A stretch of DNA of 14,233 bases from Nitrososphaerota archaeon (GTDB lineage: Archaea; Thermoproteota; Nitrososphaeria; Nitrososphaerales; Nitrosopumilaceae). A program made the position numbers and the translations under genes. Every line of letters begins with the position of its first letter. Position 1 is the stretch's first letter. Below, piece by piece: positions 13,841 to 14,233 of the stretch. Below the pieces are notes generated by a model, which was not told the DNA's origin, ran no database searches, and saw nothing but the letters and a program-made list of their open reading frames with translations. Location of the stretch: contig JACZUQ010000022.1 in the NCBI GenBank assembly GCA_022573065.1, positions 1 to 14,233 on the forward strand, written 5' to 3'.

Positions 13841-14233
13841 CTATGCCTTTTTTGGCACATCTTTTACTTCTTTCTTAGCTGAATCATCCTTTTTGGGTGA
13901 ATGTTTTACTTCTTTCTTAGCTGAATCATCCTTTTTGGGTGAATCTTTTACTTCTTTCTTAGCTGAATCATCCTTAGTTTCTTCTTGTGTTTTTTCAATT
14001 TTAATTTCTCCATCATATCTACAGTTTATCTGATAGATTTCTTCAGAAATTGTTGTTCCTCTTACTAATTTACGAAATCTTTGACCTTTTTCAGCATCAT
14101 TTAATCCAACACCTTTTGTTAATAACACATACTTTCTTGCTCCCCCATGAATATCAGATCTCATTGGAACTCCAGATTTGTCACTACCACCTGTAATTTT
14201 CATTTTACCACTTAATCCAACTAAGGCAGCATC
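13841..14233 (-). CDS. Ribosomal protein S6e (5' end missing) with repetitive charged tail
   Basis: Small-subunit ribosomal protein S6e; the frame stays open to the last base of the window, so the N-terminus (roughly 35-40 residues) is outside. The visible 130 residues begin DAALVGLSGKMKITGGSDKS and continue with GVPMRSDIHGGARKYVLL, KGQRFRKLVRGTTISEEIYQ and IN, the family core. The ATG at 14203 is internal, since conserved S6e sequence lies upstream of it. After the core comes a tail of about 50 residues built from three 14-residue units, each starting DDSAKKEVK. Archaeal S6e proteins usually end soon after the core, so the tail is an extension. The stop is 31 bases before aIF2-gamma, with which it is probably co-transcribed. 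Confidence 0.93.
   Translation of the reverse strand, partial: DAALVGLSGKMKITGGSDKSGVPMRSDIHGGARKYVLLTKGVGLNDAEKGQRFRKLVRGTTISEEIYQINCRYDGEIKIEKTQEETKDDSAKKEVKDSPKKDDSAKKEVKHSPKKDDSAKKEVKDVPKKA
13847..13972 (-). repeat. Three 42-bp in-frame tandem repeats in the S6e tail
   Basis: Three head-to-tail 42-bp units (13931-13972, 13889-13930 and 13847-13888) encode DDSAKKEVKDSPKK, DDSAKKEVKHSPKK and DDSAKKEVKDVPKK. By direct comparison the first two differ at one base of 42 and the third differs from the first at four. The near identity at third codon positions implies recent duplication or repeat-length change, and the number of copies may vary between strains. Confidence 0.9.

Noticed and set aside
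13847..13972. Possible CRISPR array
   Set aside because: The 42-bp units are contiguous with no spacers and lie in frame within S6e.
13833..14033. Plus-strand open frame with repeated FTSFLAESS units
   Set aside because: The repeats are just the complement of the S6e tail repeats; the minus-strand frame is a recognised ribosomal protein continuing upstream.

Overview
The window is a compact, AT-rich stretch of archaeal chromosome. The archaeal assignment rests on aIF2-alpha, aIF2-gamma, Nop10, ribosomal protein S6e, an Lsm protein and an AglB/STT3 oligosaccharyltransferase. The low GC content, very short intergenic gaps, a bacterial-type MetK and a cobalamin biosynthesis cluster point to Nitrososphaerota (Thaumarchaeota), most likely a Nitrosopumilus-like ammonia oxidiser. 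That lineage call is an inference from gene content; no 16S rRNA or amo gene is present.

Layout. (1) Bases 1-1429, plus strand: an Lsm gene followed closely by metK. (2) 1406-2281, minus strand: an atypical SDR (NDUFA9/NmrA-like) gene whose end overlaps the end of metK. (3) 2318-5888, plus strand: cbiD, cbiG, cbiX and cbiC, a corrin-ring block in which the last three genes are tight or overlapping. (4) 5877-7238, minus strand: cbiA (cobB), whose end overlaps the end of cbiC. It diverges from the corrinoid adenosyltransferase gene cobO (7325-7858, plus strand). (5) 7897-8857, plus strand: aIF2-alpha followed by a tiny nop10 gene, 51 codons long. (6) 8880-14233, minus strand: a long AglB with a cyclophilin domain fused to its C-terminus, a YbhB/PEBP-family protein, and the translation block S6e - aIF2-gamma - PIN-domain protein, with S6e cut by the window edge.

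How the genes fit together. SAM made by MetK is the methyl donor for CbiD and the other corrin methyltransferases. CbiX inserts cobalt early, CbiG opens the ring lactone, CbiD methylates C1, CbiC moves a methyl group to give cobyrinate, CbiA amidates the a and c side chains, and CobO adds the adenosyl ligand. The other ring enzymes (CbiL, CbiF, CbiH, CbiJ, CbiE/T) are not in this window. The remaining genes are translation, RNA-processing and cell-surface glycosylation functions.

The observations most worth following are the AglB-cyclophilin fusion, the loss of both metal-ligand histidines from the N-terminal half of the two-domain CbiX, and a nearly identical 42-bp tandem repeat that builds a charged tail on S6e. 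No mobile element, CRISPR array, tRNA or rRNA was seen. No stretch longer than 300 bases lacks a gene; the longest gap is 141 bases (11553-11693).
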